Source of the DNA: an uncultured Bacteroidales bacterium | GTDB taxonomy: Bacteria; Bacteroidota; Bacteroidia; Bacteroidales; UBA3663 | NCBI GenBank assembly: GCA_902776605.1 | Contig: CACYQQ010000001.1 | Location: forward strand, 1 to 35,951 | Direction: 5' to 3' | Length of the DNA stretch: 35,951 nt | Shown here: one piece after another, positions 8,422-17,612 of the stretch | How positions within the stretch are numbered: the first letter of the stretch is position 1 | Layout: each line of letters starts with the position of its first letter | Program-made: the position numbers and the translations under genes | Notes under the pieces: generated by a model | Told to the model about the DNA's origin: nothing | Databases searched by the model: none | The model's input: the letters and a program-made list of their open reading frames with translations, nothing else

Positions 8422-9216
8422 ATGAAAAAAATACTCTATATATCGCTACTGCTCAGCGCCTTGTGCAGTTGCACCAAGGAGATTGAGCTCGACTACCGAG
8501 ACATCGAACCGGTCCCCGTCATCGAGGGACTGCTGTCACCCGACTTGGCCGAGGTGAAGATTACCCACACCCGTAATATGAATGACTCCGTCAAGACACG
8601 CGGCCAGAAGGTCGATGAGGTCAAAGTGCTGTCGGACAAGGGTATAACCTACGACTTCGCCTACGACAAGGACGGTATCTACCGACCCACCACCACCATC
8701 AAGCCTCAGGAGGGCGAGACCTATACCCTCTACGTGACCATCGACGGCGTAGAGTATGTCGGCTCCTCCACCATGCAGACCACCATGCGTATCACCGAAC
8801 CCCAGTTTGTCTGGGCGGAGCTGATGGACTGGATGCAAGTCATGGAGTTCGAGTCGATCAATGTTCCTGACAACGAAGAGGTCTATGGGTGGGTGCGTAT
8901 CCACCGCAACAGGAAAATCTATTTCTCGGACGTAGGCAAGACCACAGGCAACTCGCCTTTCGACATTGGTCTGTACTACGACTCGGACGTAGAGATGGAT
9001 GACGAGATGATTCTCTACAACGGCGACACACTCCACCTGGAGGTGCGCACCATCGAAAAGAAAGTCTATGACTACCTCAGTGAGTACAACTCGGGGCACA
9101 TGAACCCCAAGCAGTTCTTCACACCGTCGGAGGAGGGCAAAGTTTGCTTAGGCTACTTTGCTGTTTATGGCAACGTGACCTACGAAACCATCTATGTAAA
9201 GACCCCTCATGAGTGA
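8422..9216 (+). CDS. DUF4249 family lipoprotein, partner of the upstream TonB receptor
   Basis: A 264-residue exported lipoprotein: the signal peptide ends in the lipobox LCSC (Cys17), so the mature N-terminus is lipid-anchored, probably in the outer membrane. The body fits DUF4249: an early VIEGLLSPDLAEVKITHTR segment, then Ig-like beta-rich sequence with GETYTLYVTIDG. DUF4249 genes regularly sit beside TonB receptors of the type found upstream, and the protein is thought to act with the receptor as a surface or periplasmic partner. It is slightly short for the family (often 270-400 residues). A terminator-like hairpin follows. Confidence 0.82.
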   Translation: MKKILYISLLLSALCSCTKEIELDYRDIEPVPVIEGLLSPDLAEVKITHTRNMNDSVKTRGQKVDEVKVLSDKGITYDFAYDKDGIYRPTTTIKPQEGETYTLYVTIDGVEYVGSSTMQTTMRITEPQFVWAELMDWMQVMEFESINVPDNEEVYGWVRIHRNRKIYFSDVGKTTGNSPFDIGLYYDSDVEMDDEMILYNGDTLHLEVRTIEKKVYDYLSEYNSGHMNPKQFFTPSEEGKVCLGYFAVYGNVTYETIYVKTPHE

Positions 9217-9246
9217 TACCGCTTGCCCAATTGGACAACCAATATT

Positions 9247-9284
9247 CCCCCTCAAGCCAAGGCGCAAAGCACGGCTTGAGGGGG
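9247..9284 (+). terminator. Terminator-like hairpin after the DUF4249 gene
   Basis: A perfect 12-bp stem (9247-9258 with 9273-9284) with a 14-base loop, 31 bases after the stop. Only a weak T-rich tail follows, so termination efficiency is uncertain. Confidence 0.6.
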
Positions 9285-9390
9285 TTAATAATGCCTGTTT
9301 TGCCAAACTCAGTTGACACACAATGGATTGCATTTCTACATTTTTACATCAAAAAAACAAATGGAAGGACATCGTTTGAACGCAATCCCT

Positions 9391-9398
9391 TACCTTTG
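9391..9398 (+). promoter_or_regulatory. Candidate -7 box of the SusC/SusD operon in a 456-bp gene-free stretch
   Basis: TACCTTTG followed by CATCC matches the Bacteroidota -7 element, but the nearest TTTG (9375-9378) is only 12 bases upstream. If used, the SusC mRNA has a leader of about 270 bases. The rest of 9285-9672 is AT-rich and shows no credible gene; the small ORF there has no recognisable protein character. Confidence 0.4.
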
Positions 9399-9672
9399 CA
9401 TCCAGAATAACCCAAATAGGCACAGCCGAAAAGAAAAACCAAATGATTATTGCTCGAACCTTACATTGTTTCAACAACTAAGAGTTTATAGATCATCCCG
9501 ATTGTTCTATTTGCCGCGTGCAATCATAGGACAAGTTTTTTTGTTGACTGTACAGAATCCAAACTACTTGGAAGGACAGACCCACCCAAAGTTTGCCATC
9601 TTTCGTTACGATTATTCTAAATTGGAAATCTGATAGTATTACAACCTGTTTCACTAAAAAATCTAAAAACTC

Positions 9673-12600
9673 ATGAATCAATCCCATTTACACATGAAAT
9701 GGTGTTTGGCTATCCCCTTGCTCCTTGCATCGCAATGGGCTATGGCACAGACACGCACCATCACAGGAAAGGTGACCGACTCGACGTCGGAACCATTGGC
9801 TGGAGTAAACGTCACTGTCAAGGGAACCTCACAAGGTACCATTACCGATGTGGACGGTAAGTTCACCTTGACCCTCCCGGACGGAAAGAAAGAACTGGAG
9901 GCATCCTACATTGGATTTGCCACCCAAACCATTGCCATTGGCACATCAAGCGACATCCGTATCAAGTTGACCGAAGAACTGTCGGACCTGGAAGAGGTGA
10001 TCGTGGTCGGTTACGGCACGATGCGCAAGAGTGACCTCACCGGAGCAGTAAAAGCCATCAGTTCGGACGACTTCAAGTTGGGCAGCAACCTGACCTCGCA
10101 GCAGTTGATGCAGGGACAGTTTGCCGGCGTGAACATCACCATGAACTCCGGAAAGCCAGGCGGCACCTCTTCTATCCGCGTTCGAGGAGGAACATCTATC
10201 CATGCCAGCAACAACCCACTCTACGTCGTGGACGGAGTGCCGTTGAATGCAGGTGCCGATGCCAGCCACACCAAATTATCGCAGGATGTGAGCACCGATG
10301 CCTTCGACCTGGAGGCAAGTGATCCGCTCTCGTTGATCGACCCCGAGGATATCGAGTCCATCAACGTGTTGAAAGATGCATCGGCCACCGCCATCTTCGG
10401 TTCGCGTGGTGCCAATGGTGTCATCATCATCACCACCAAGAAGGGCACTAAGGGCAAAAAACAGATTAACTACGGTTACAACATAGGTTGGAGCACCGTC
10501 GCCAAGAAGTTGGATGTGCTCAATGCCGACGAGTATCGCAAGGCCATTGCCGACATCAACTCGACCATCACCGACCCAACGAAGAAGATTACGTTGCTGG
10601 ACGGCGGCACCAACACCGATTGGCAAGACGAAATCATGCGTACGGGCATCTCGCAAAGCCACCATGTTTCGCTCTCCAACAGCACAGACAATGGCACCAA
10701 CTATCGCGCCTCGCTGTTCTACAAAGACCAAGAGGGTATTATCAAGAAGTCGGGCACCGAGAGTTATGGTGCACGTGTCAACCTAAGTCAGAAGGGGTTG
10801 AACGACCGACTGACCGTAAACCTCAACATTGCCTACAACGAACAACACGCCAGCCAGGCACCTATCTCGGGTACCGTCGGTTCGGAAATGGGTTCTTGTG
10901 CCCTCTACGAAGCGTATGTCTTCAATCCCACCTTGCCGGTACGTAAGGACGATGGAGACTTCTATGACGTGACACCAAATCGCGTCAATCCAGTCTCTTT
11001 CCTCGACGAGACCAAAGACAAACGTACCACGCGCAAGTTCATCGGCAACTTCTCGGCCGACTACAACTTCTGGGGACCATTGACAGCACATGTCAATCTG
11101 GGATACAACTATAACAACATGTACCGCTCGATGTACATCTCGAAGAACAACCTCTTCGGATTCAATATGGGAGGTTTCTCGGCGATGCAAAAATCCGAGG
11201 ACTACAACAAGTTGCTCGACCTCATCTTGAAGTACAAGCAGAGCATTGACCAACACCATATCGATGCCATGTTCGGTTACTCCAACGAGTACTTCAAGAA
11301 CAACGGTATGATAGTAAGTGCTCAAGGTTTCCGGTCCGACGTCTTTTCTTACACCTCCGAAGCAGGCGACAGTCACACCGCTCCTATCACCTACACCGAG
11401 AGTAACAAACTCATCTCTTTCTACGGTCGTGTGAACTACAACTACGCCAACCGTTACCTCATCACAGGCACCTTCCGTCGTGACGGTACAAGCCGCGTCG
11501 GCGAAGACAACAAGTGGGGTATCTTCCCATCGGCAGCAGCCTCTTGGCGCATCACACAGGAAGACTTCTGGAACCTGGACGTAATGAACGACTTCAAGGT
11601 GCGTTACAGCTGGGGTATCACCGGCAACCAGGAGATTGGCAACTACCTGGCGACCAACACCTTAGCCGCACTTAGGTCCGGTTATATCTTTGGCAAAAAG
11701 AAGATGATTATCATCCTGCCTAAGCAATATGGCAACTCCGACCTGAAATGGGAAGAGACCACCCAGAGCAATATCGGTATCGACTTCGGCTTCCTGGATA
11801 GCCGCATCCGAGGCAGTTTCGACTGGTACAAGAAGACAACCGATGACCTGCTGCTCCAGGTAGATGTGCCAGCGCCATCACTCATCAACAAGATGACCGC
11901 CAACGTCGGCTCGGTCGAGAACAAAGGCTTCGAATTAGAATTGGCAGGTGACATCATCCGCACAAACGACTGGACATGGGATATCTCATTCAATATCAGC
12001 CATAACACCAACAAGGTGAAGAGCCTGTCGAACAAGGACTGGACCGGCAATGACGTGCTCACCGCACCCTGTCAGGGTCAGGGACTGTCGGGTTCCTATG
12101 CTCAACGCATCAAGGAGGGATATTCCGTTGGTACCTTCTGGGGCCGAAAATTCACCGGCATCCAAGATGGCAAGGAGACTTACAAGAAGAATGCCGATGG
12201 CACCGACTGGATCGGTGAGATTGGTTGCGCCATGCCAGATGCCACTTACGGCATCAACTCGAACGTCCGCTACAAGAACTGGACGGCAGGCATCGTCCTG
12301 CGTGGTTCTATTGGCAACGAGGTCTATAACTGTACAGCCAACAACCTGATGTACACCGGCAACCTGCCTGGTCGCAACGTTCTGAAGGATGCTCTCACGT
12401 CGGGCATTGCCTACGGAGAACAGAAAGCCTTCTCTTCACGCTTTGTCGAGGATGCCTCCTTCCTGCGTCTGGACAACTTGAACGTAAGTTACAATTTCTC
12501 GATCAAGTCGCTCGGTATCAGTCATGCACGCGCTACCTTGTCGGCCCAGAATCTCTTTGTCATTACCGACTATTCGGGCCTTGATCCAGAAGTCAGCTCG

Positions 12601-12696
12601 GTCATTTCCAGCGATGGCAATGCCACCCTCGGCATGGACTACCTGAGCTATCCACGTGCACGTACCTTCTCTATTGGCATTAACTTAACCTTCTAA
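9673..12696 (+). CDS. SusC/RagA-type TonB-linked outer-membrane transporter
   Basis: A 1007-residue SusC-like protein, the outer-membrane channel of a glycan uptake system. The signal peptide ends near AMAQ; starting at the second Met (residue 8, MKWCLAIPLLL) would give a more ordinary signal peptide. A CarboxypepD_reg-like domain (about 29-105, with SEPLAGVNVTVKGTSQGTI) is followed by the SusC signature EEVIVVGYGTMRKSDLTGAV, a plug domain (to about 260, with ATAIFGSRGANGVIIITTK) and a large beta-barrel ending in SIGINLTF. The SusD gene starts 14 bases after its stop, so the two are co-transcribed. No sigma/anti-sigma pair is adjacent, so control is probably by another regulator or via the long leader. 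Confidence 0.96.
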   Translation: MNQSHLHMKWCLAIPLLLASQWAMAQTRTITGKVTDSTSEPLAGVNVTVKGTSQGTITDVDGKFTLTLPDGKKELEASYIGFATQTIAIGTSSDIRIKLTEELSDLEEVIVVGYGTMRKSDLTGAVKAISSDDFKLGSNLTSQQLMQGQFAGVNITMNSGKPGGTSSIRVRGGTSIHASNNPLYVVDGVPLNAGADASHTKLSQDVSTDAFDLEASDPLSLIDPEDIESINVLKDASATAIFGSRGANGVIIITTKKGTKGKKQINYGYNIGWSTVAKKLDVLNADEYRKAIADINSTITDPTKKITLLDGGTNTDWQDEIMRTGISQSHHVSLSNSTDNGTNYRASLFYKDQEGIIKKSGTESYGARVNLSQKGLNDRLTVNLNIAYNEQHASQAPISGTVGSEMGSCALYEAYVFNPTLPVRKDDGDFYDVTPNRVNPVSFLDETKDKRTTRKFIGNFSADYNFWGPLTAHVNLGYNYNNMYRSMYISKNNLFGFNMGGFSAMQKSEDYNKLLDLILKYKQSIDQHHIDAMFGYSNEYFKNNGMIVSAQGFRSDVFSYTSEAGDSHTAPITYTESNKLISFYGRVNYNYANRYLITGTFRRDGTSRVGEDNKWGIFPSAAASWRITQEDFWNLDVMNDFKVRYSWGITGNQEIGNYLATNTLAALRSGYIFGKKKMIIILPKQYGNSDLKWEETTQSNIGIDFGFLDSRIRGSFDWYKKTTDDLLLQVDVPAPSLINKMTANVGSVENKGFELELAGDIIRTNDWTWDISFNISHNTNKVKSLSNKDWTGNDVLTAPCQGQGLSGSYAQRIKEGYSVGTFWGRKFTGIQDGKETYKKNADGTDWIGEIGCAMPDATYGINSNVRYKNWTAGIVLRGSIGNEVYNCTANNLMYTGNLPGRNVLKDALTSGIAYGEQKAFSSRFVEDASFLRLDNLNVSYNFSIKSLGISHARATLSAQNLFVITDYSGLDPEVSSVISSDGNATLGMDYLSYPRARTFSIGINLTF

Positions 12697-12710
12697 AAGC
12701 ATCGTTTACA

Positions 12711-14270
12711 ATGAAACACAATATATTCTATAAAAGCCTGGCCATCGGTTCCTTAGGTACACTCATGTTGGCCACTGGCTGTACCAATCTGGACGAGGAG
12801 TTGTATGGTCAACTCACCCCTTCGTCGTACTACCAGAACGAGGAGGAAGCCCTGTCATCGTTGGCAGGTGTGTATGAAAAAATGACTCCCATGGTGATGG
12901 CTGCCAACGATGGTTGGCGCGTGGGCGAATACTCGACCGACGAGTTCTTCTGCCCTGGCCGTGGCGGTGGTTGGTGGGACGACAATCAAGATGAGATTGC
13001 CATGCACCAAGTCACTCCAACCAACGAACGTCTCTCCAACAGTTGGGCCAACCGTATCTTCCCCGCCATCGGTTGTGCCAATGCCGTCATCGAGTCGCTG
13101 AAGGCCTCGCCCAGGGCAAGTGAGTTCGACGCCCTGATTGCAGAATGTCGTGCAATCCGTGCCATTGAATACTTCTGGGCGATGGAGTATTGGGGCAATA
13201 TTCCGGTCTTTACAGGAGCTCGTGTCGATGCTAAAAATCTGCCCGAGCAGTGGCCTGTAGAGAAGGTCTATGCCTTCATCGAACAAGAACTCAAAGAGGC
13301 TGCCGAAGTGCTGCCATCGGCTACCACCGTCGGAGCAGAATACTATCCACGTCTCACCAAGGAGGCTGTCTTGTGCCGCTTGGCTCAACTCTACATCATG
13401 GGCGAATTCTATACGGGTCAAGCCCGTTGGGCAGAATGCGAAGCCACTTGTAATGCCATCATCAATACCAACGCTTTCGGACTGGAGGAACGCGTCGGCG
13501 ACTGCTTCCGTGAAGATATGGAAGGGAAGTCCAAAGAGGTGCTCTCGGCCGTGTCGGTGGATGCCAAACAAAACGTTGGTCAAGGTGGCAACGACTTCTG
13601 GCTCTACAGTCAGGGCGAATGGGACATGGTTAAATATGGTTGCTCGGTTTATGGCGCGCGAGGTTATTCCTTCAGCGACGAAGCCCTCAACCGTTATGAA
13701 AAGGGCGACGAACGCCTGGAACTCATTGAACATGGTCCTCAGTTTGATCTGGATGGCAACATGATTGACGAAAAGGGTGCCATTGTGACCGACCCTGCCA
13801 AGCAGTTGGTCATCAAGGGCATGACCAACAAACACGACTCGAAAGTGGATGAAGGCTACATCGTCTTGAAATACACCCCTGTGGGTGGTTCTTGGATTAA
13901 CAACAGTCTCAACAACGACTTCATCCTGGACCGATATTCGAATGTACTGCTCCTCAAGTGCGAAGCTTTGTTCCGTCAGAATAAAGACCTCTCGACAGCC
14001 CTTGAGTTGATTAACCAAGTGCGCCGCCGTTCGGAGTTGAGCGACCTCACAGCCGAGCAACTGAACGAGGATGCCATCGAGAAAGAACGTGCCAACGAGT
14101 TCATCTGGGAGGGCCAACGCCGCCGTGACATGCTGCGTTTCGGTTCGTTCTTCACCAACACCAACTGGTGGAAGACCACTCCCGATGCCGATCATCACAC
14201 ACAGTTCTTCCCTATCCCTGCTCAGCAATTGGCAGCCAATCCAAAACTGAAACAAAACCCTGGTTATTAA
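12711..14270 (+). CDS. SusD/RagB-family glycan-binding lipoprotein
   Basis: A 519-residue SusD-like surface lipoprotein that caps the SusC channel and binds the glycan. The lipobox is LATGC (Cys24), followed by the typical TNLDEELYGQLTPSSYYQNEEEA opening of SusD_N. The C-terminal SusD/RagB domain has ALELINQVRRRS, the DAIEKERANEFIWEGQRRRDMLRFG block and the terminal PIPAQQLAANPKLKQNPGY that are hallmarks of the family. It is co-transcribed with susC and followed by a 13-bp hairpin. Confidence 0.96.
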   Translation: MKHNIFYKSLAIGSLGTLMLATGCTNLDEELYGQLTPSSYYQNEEEALSSLAGVYEKMTPMVMAANDGWRVGEYSTDEFFCPGRGGGWWDDNQDEIAMHQVTPTNERLSNSWANRIFPAIGCANAVIESLKASPRASEFDALIAECRAIRAIEYFWAMEYWGNIPVFTGARVDAKNLPEQWPVEKVYAFIEQELKEAAEVLPSATTVGAEYYPRLTKEAVLCRLAQLYIMGEFYTGQARWAECEATCNAIINTNAFGLEERVGDCFREDMEGKSKEVLSAVSVDAKQNVGQGGNDFWLYSQGEWDMVKYGCSVYGARGYSFSDEALNRYEKGDERLELIEHGPQFDLDGNMIDEKGAIVTDPAKQLVIKGMTNKHDSKVDEGYIVLKYTPVGGSWINNSLNNDFILDRYSNVLLLKCEALFRQNKDLSTALELINQVRRRSELSDLTAEQLNEDAIEKERANEFIWEGQRRRDMLRFGSFFTNTNWWKTTPDADHHTQFFPIPAQQLAANPKLKQNPGY

Positions 14271-14284
14271 ACCAATACATCATT

Positions 14285-14325
14285 AGCAGCGGGCTACCCT
14301 TCCAACACAAGAGTAGTCCGCTGCT
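14285..14325 (+). terminator. Hairpin terminator after the SusD gene
   Basis: A 13-bp stem with one G-T wobble (14285-14297 with 14313-14325) and a 15-base loop; the T-run after it is poor. It separates the SusCD unit from the next promoter. Confidence 0.65.
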
Positions 14326-14377
14326 CTGATTTGAGAAAGAAAGCGAAAGTTGAAAAACCTTGCTTCCGATATTCTCT

Positions 14378-14395
14378 AGCGCCGAAGGCTATTAT
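14378..14395 (+). repeat. Single copy of an 18-bp mini-hairpin repeat
   Basis: TAGCGCCGAAGGCTATTA differs by one base from 18520-18537. It holds the small hairpin GCC-GAA-GGC and looks like a degraded relative of the hairpin cluster at 18.5 kb. Confidence 0.55.
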
Positions 14396-14463
14396 CGAGC
14401 AAATCACTTTCTGTGGTGCGAATACGTCCATTCGCTCTACTTTCTCAATTATTGGCTCTCACA

Positions 14464-14495
14464 TTTGGCAATATCATAAAAAAGCGTTATCTTTG
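14464..14495 (+). promoter_or_regulatory. Bacteroidota-type promoter of the DUF4419-esterase unit
   Basis: TTTG (14464-14467), a 20-base spacer and TATCTTTG (14488-14495) match the consensus exactly, 25 bases before the ATG at 14521. The fit also excludes the longer reading frame opening at 14413. Confidence 0.82.
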
Positions 14496-14520
14496 CCTCG
14501 ACTTAAAGATAAACATAACT

Positions 14521-15663
14521 ATGAAAAAATCCATCTTGATTACACTAGTCGTTTTTCTCTTCGCCTTGACGGTTCAAGCCCGAACGGCCAAGATTGTGCA
14601 GCAATCGGAAGGTAGCATCACCTTCGTAGTAGATAAAGGCCTCGAAGACAGAGCCTATAAAAGCAAACCGGTCGATAGCCAGAAATTGGCTAAAGCACTA
14701 TCTTCCCATTTGGAGGAGAAAAGTAAAAAGGTACTCGCCACCAGTTTTGCCCAAGACAAGCATCTGCTGAACTATGGTCAATATGCTTTCTTCTCCAGTC
14801 TGGTAGAGGCCTATGCCTGCCACCACTCCTTCACCATCTCGCCCGACATGATTTGGGTGCTCATCAGTCAGGGATTTGCCCGCTACGTCAATGCCCACCC
14901 CGAAGAGATGCGCGACAAATTGGTCTATCACCAGAAAAAAAAGGAGATTGCCATCAAGTTAAGTATGTATGCCGAAGACATGATGAAAGCAGACATGGAC
15001 TGGAATCCTATCATCCAAATGTATGTTGACTCCATCAAAGCGCATACAAAAGGCGATATCGCCGACATCATCTCTGCCGACTTCTCCACCACTGGGTTGG
15101 TCGAAAAACTGGCCTCACAAATCACATTGATGGAGAGTGTCAAAGCCTACTTTGACTTTATAGGGATAGCAACAGGTTGCGGATTTCCGACCATCACCAT
15201 AGAAGGCACTCCCCAAGACTGGCAACGCATTATTGAAAAGACCGAGCAACTGAGTCAATACGGCCTGTCTGAATGGCTGAAAGAATTGAAACCCCTATTG
15301 CAAGAATTTGTCCTGGCTGCCGAGGGAAAACCGAATCAATCTTTCTGGCGGACCATTGTCAAGAAAGATGCCATCCAGAACTTCAAACCTGGTGGCGGCT
15401 ACAAGAAGGCACCCACACAACTCGATGGTTGGATGCTCAAGTTCTACCCAGACAAAGACGGAAAGACCCGAAAACAAATTTCATATACCACCCGTCTTGA
15501 AAAAGAAATTGTCGAAGTGCCCTACACGCTCATAGATGCCGTAAAAGGGAAAACCTATTACCTGAATCTGTGTGCCGGCTTCGTCGGGGCTACCTTAGAC
15601 AGCGAGAACCGCTCCGTCAAACCCAAAATCGGCTGGTTCATGGTGTTGAAGGATAAAGAATAA
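14521..15663 (+). CDS. Exported DUF4419 domain protein
   Basis: A 380-residue protein with a signal peptide (MKKSILITLVVFLFALTVQA). The rest fits DUF4419, with the conserved YACHHSFTISPDMIWVLISQ block at about residues 97-116 and the later TTGLVEKLASQITLMESVKAYF and GIATGCGFPTITIEG segments. No biochemical function is established for this family as far as I know, although proteins of this type are frequent in Bacteroidota and fungi. It has its own promoter, and the esterase gene begins 31 bases after its stop, so the two are probably co-transcribed. Confidence 0.82.
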   Translation: MKKSILITLVVFLFALTVQARTAKIVQQSEGSITFVVDKGLEDRAYKSKPVDSQKLAKALSSHLEEKSKKVLATSFAQDKHLLNYGQYAFFSSLVEAYACHHSFTISPDMIWVLISQGFARYVNAHPEEMRDKLVYHQKKKEIAIKLSMYAEDMMKADMDWNPIIQMYVDSIKAHTKGDIADIISADFSTTGLVEKLASQITLMESVKAYFDFIGIATGCGFPTITIEGTPQDWQRIIEKTEQLSQYGLSEWLKELKPLLQEFVLAAEGKPNQSFWRTIVKKDAIQNFKPGGGYKKAPTQLDGWMLKFYPDKDGKTRKQISYTTRLEKEIVEVPYTLIDAVKGKTYYLNLCAGFVGATLDSENRSVKPKIGWFMVLKDKE

Positions 15664-15694
15664 ATAGGTATAAGGAACTATTCACAATACGATT

Positions 15695-16834
15695 ATGCGC
15701 ATCCTACCACTTCTTCTCCTCTTTAGCTTGATGGGCGCATCGGCCTCGGCGCAAGACTATACCAGCTACGGTTTCGAACGAGAGTTCCCCGCCTGCCTGG
15801 ACCAGATGCAAGCCACCTTGACCTACCCCCTGGCTTGGGGCAACAGTCCTATCCAACAGTTCGACCTCTGGCGCACCGAGGCCCGACACAAGGTGCTCGA
15901 TGCCATGCTTTTACCACCGCCTCCTGCCACCGACCGACAGACCGAACTGGTGGCTGTGGAGAAACGCAAGAACTACGAGGTGCGGAAACTGCGTTTCAAC
16001 CTGTCGGCCTTCACCCGCGCCGAAGCCTATTTCCTGGTTCCCGATGGCAAAGGTCCCTTCCCTACCGTAATCCTGTTGCACGACCACGGAGGATATTACT
16101 TGATTGGCAAGGAGAAGATGGTTCGCCCCTTCGACTGCTCGGACAACATCCGTAAGGCCGCCGAAGAGTGGTTACCCAAATGCTATGGAAACCAATACGT
16201 TGGCGATTATTTGGCCGAACAGGGCTATGCCGTCTTTGTCACCGATGCCCTCTACTGGGGCGAACGCGGCAGGAAAGAGGGGCGCGGCACCGACACCCAC
16301 ATGCGCATGGCGGGTAATCTGATGGAACTGGGTTACTGCTGGAGCGGCATCATCACCTACGATGACCTTTACACCGCCGACTATGTTGCTTCGCTTCCTG
16401 AAGTTGATGCCACGCGAATCGGGTGCCTGGGACACTCTATGGGTGGCTACAGGGCGTGGATGTTGACCGCCATGAGCGACCGCATCAAGGCAGGAGTAGC
16501 AATATGCTGGATGGTGACGACCGACGTACAATGTTCCTGGCAGTATGGCAACGAGTGGGGCGGTTTTGCCAACACGCTGCCAGGCCTGAAACGCTACTTG
16601 GACTATCCTCACACAGCAGCCATTGCCTGTCCCAAACCGATGTACTTCATCAACGGGCAACAGGACAAACTCTTCCACCCTTCGGGAGTCCAGAAGGCCT
16701 ACGACTATATGCACTCCGTATGGGACAGTCAAGGTGCGGGCAACAACCTGAAAACCGAACTCTGGGACATGTCCCATTGGTGTGGACCCGAAGTGCAACG
16801 TGCCGCCAAAACGTTTTTGGACGAGAAACTCTGA
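15695..16834 (+). CDS. Exported alpha/beta-hydrolase, dienelactone-hydrolase/acetyl-esterase-like
   Basis: A 379-residue alpha/beta-hydrolase with a signal peptide ending ASASAQ. The oxyanion-hole segment is LLHDHGG (128-133), the nucleophile elbow GHSMGG (Ser248), the acid probably the Asp in NGQQDKLFH (about 329), and the catalytic His in DMSHW near residue 360. Proteins of this layout in polysaccharide loci are usually carbohydrate esterases (acetyl or feruloyl removal). The position after SusCD and near GH105 suits de-esterification of a pectic or xylan side chain; the substrate is inferred only. Co-transcription with the DUF4419 gene is likely. Confidence 0.8.
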   Translation: MRILPLLLLFSLMGASASAQDYTSYGFEREFPACLDQMQATLTYPLAWGNSPIQQFDLWRTEARHKVLDAMLLPPPPATDRQTELVAVEKRKNYEVRKLRFNLSAFTRAEAYFLVPDGKGPFPTVILLHDHGGYYLIGKEKMVRPFDCSDNIRKAAEEWLPKCYGNQYVGDYLAEQGYAVFVTDALYWGERGRKEGRGTDTHMRMAGNLMELGYCWSGIITYDDLYTADYVASLPEVDATRIGCLGHSMGGYRAWMLTAMSDRIKAGVAICWMVTTDVQCSWQYGNEWGGFANTLPGLKRYLDYPHTAAIACPKPMYFINGQQDKLFHPSGVQKAYDYMHSVWDSQGAGNNLKTELWDMSHWCGPEVQRAAKTFLDEKL

Positions 16835-16894
16835 AAGAGGGGATTGTCGAGAGAGACGGCGGTGGGACGAAGGGACGTTTTCGAACCCTCTTTT
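16834..16894 (+). terminator. Weak candidate terminator after the esterase gene
   Basis: AAAGAGGG (16834-16841), overlapping the stop codon, pairs with CCCTCTTT (16886-16893), followed by a T. The loop is 44 bases, so this is doubtful. Confidence 0.3.
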
Positions 16895-16913
16895 CTCAAA
16901 ATACACACAGGTA

Positions 16914-16945
16914 TTTGGATATTTCTGAAAAACTATGTATCTTTG
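16914..16945 (+). promoter_or_regulatory. Bacteroidota-type promoter of the 210-residue unknown gene
   Basis: TTTG (16914-16917), a 20-base spacer and TATCTTTG (16938-16945), 30 bases before the ATG at 16976. The upstream in-frame start at 16844 lies before this promoter and is therefore unlikely. Confidence 0.82.
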
Positions 16946-16975
16946 CCGAACCAAAAAGGACTTTTTTGCTTCAAA

Positions 16976-17608
16976 ATGGGAATATTTGACAAACTCAAAG
17001 GGTGGTTCGCAAGCGACGAACAACTGGTAGGCGATATCGGACAAGCTACACCGACACAGCAGACGCCCTTTCAGGTACCGACGGAGTTCGATACGGAACA
17101 TATCTATGCGGCTCTGTTGGACTACGGCAAGGCTTCGGGATACCTTCGGGAACACCGTAAGCCGACGGACAGCGAGGCGCTGTTGGCATCGGTCAAGAAC
17201 CAGTCGGTGAAGATGCACGAGGAGATATTGAACTACTATGCCAAGAAGAAACTCTCGCCCGACGAGAAGTTGTTGAACCGCCTTACGGTCGAGAACATGT
17301 TCTACCTGGCGATGGGTACCGCCATCCTGGCCAAAGTGAAAAAGACCAACCTCATTGCGCAAGGATTCTTCGGGAAGATGCTCCGCAAGTCGGGGCCCGA
17401 ATACTTCTACCGCGAAGTGGCGCGCATGGCGGGTAACAAATATGGAGCAACCAACGTCGAGAACCTTCACCGTCATATACAGCGGGCCGTATTTCAGTTA
17501 TTGACCGCGACGGAGCAGAAACCGAATGCCCGCCCGCTGGTGATTGAATGCGCCAAAGCGCTTTATCTGTACGGATTGGCCGTAACGATAAAGGAAAAAG
17601 AGAAATAA
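16976..17608 (+). CDS. Conserved-looking cytoplasmic protein of unknown function
   Basis: A 210-residue protein, unrecognised. It opens with a short amphipathic segment (MGIFDKLKGWFASDEQ) of the kind that can touch membranes, then a Gln/Thr/Pro-rich linker (about 20-38) and a mostly helical body with several Lys/Glu-rich helices and a hydrophobic helix (ENMFYLAMGTAILAKV, about 105-120). It has no signal peptide and no catalytic motif that I can name. It has its own promoter, and the 70-bp tandem repeat starts a few bases after its stop codon. Confidence 0.7.
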   Translation: MGIFDKLKGWFASDEQLVGDIGQATPTQQTPFQVPTEFDTEHIYAALLDYGKASGYLREHRKPTDSEALLASVKNQSVKMHEEILNYYAKKKLSPDEKLLNRLTVENMFYLAMGTAILAKVKKTNLIAQGFFGKMLRKSGPEYFYREVARMAGNKYGATNVENLHRHIQRAVFQLLTATEQKPNARPLVIECAKALYLYGLAVTIKEKEK

Positions 17609-17612
17609 CATT

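Noticed and set aside
9313-9633. 106-codon ORF before susC
   Set aside because: Composition resembles translated AT-rich spacer; no ribosome-binding site, domain or signal peptide, and it covers the candidate promoter.
12855-14255. 466-codon open frame antisense to susD
   Set aside because: It is a shadow of the SusD frame, low-complexity in character and without a plausible start region.
14413-14520. Longer start of the DUF4419 protein at 14413
   Set aside because: A perfect promoter at 14464-14495 lies inside this extension, and the start at 14521 gives a clean signal peptide.
16172-17476. 434-codon minus-strand frame spanning the esterase end and the unknown gene
   Set aside because: It crosses a perfect promoter and two well-supported plus-strand genes; no recognisable protein features.
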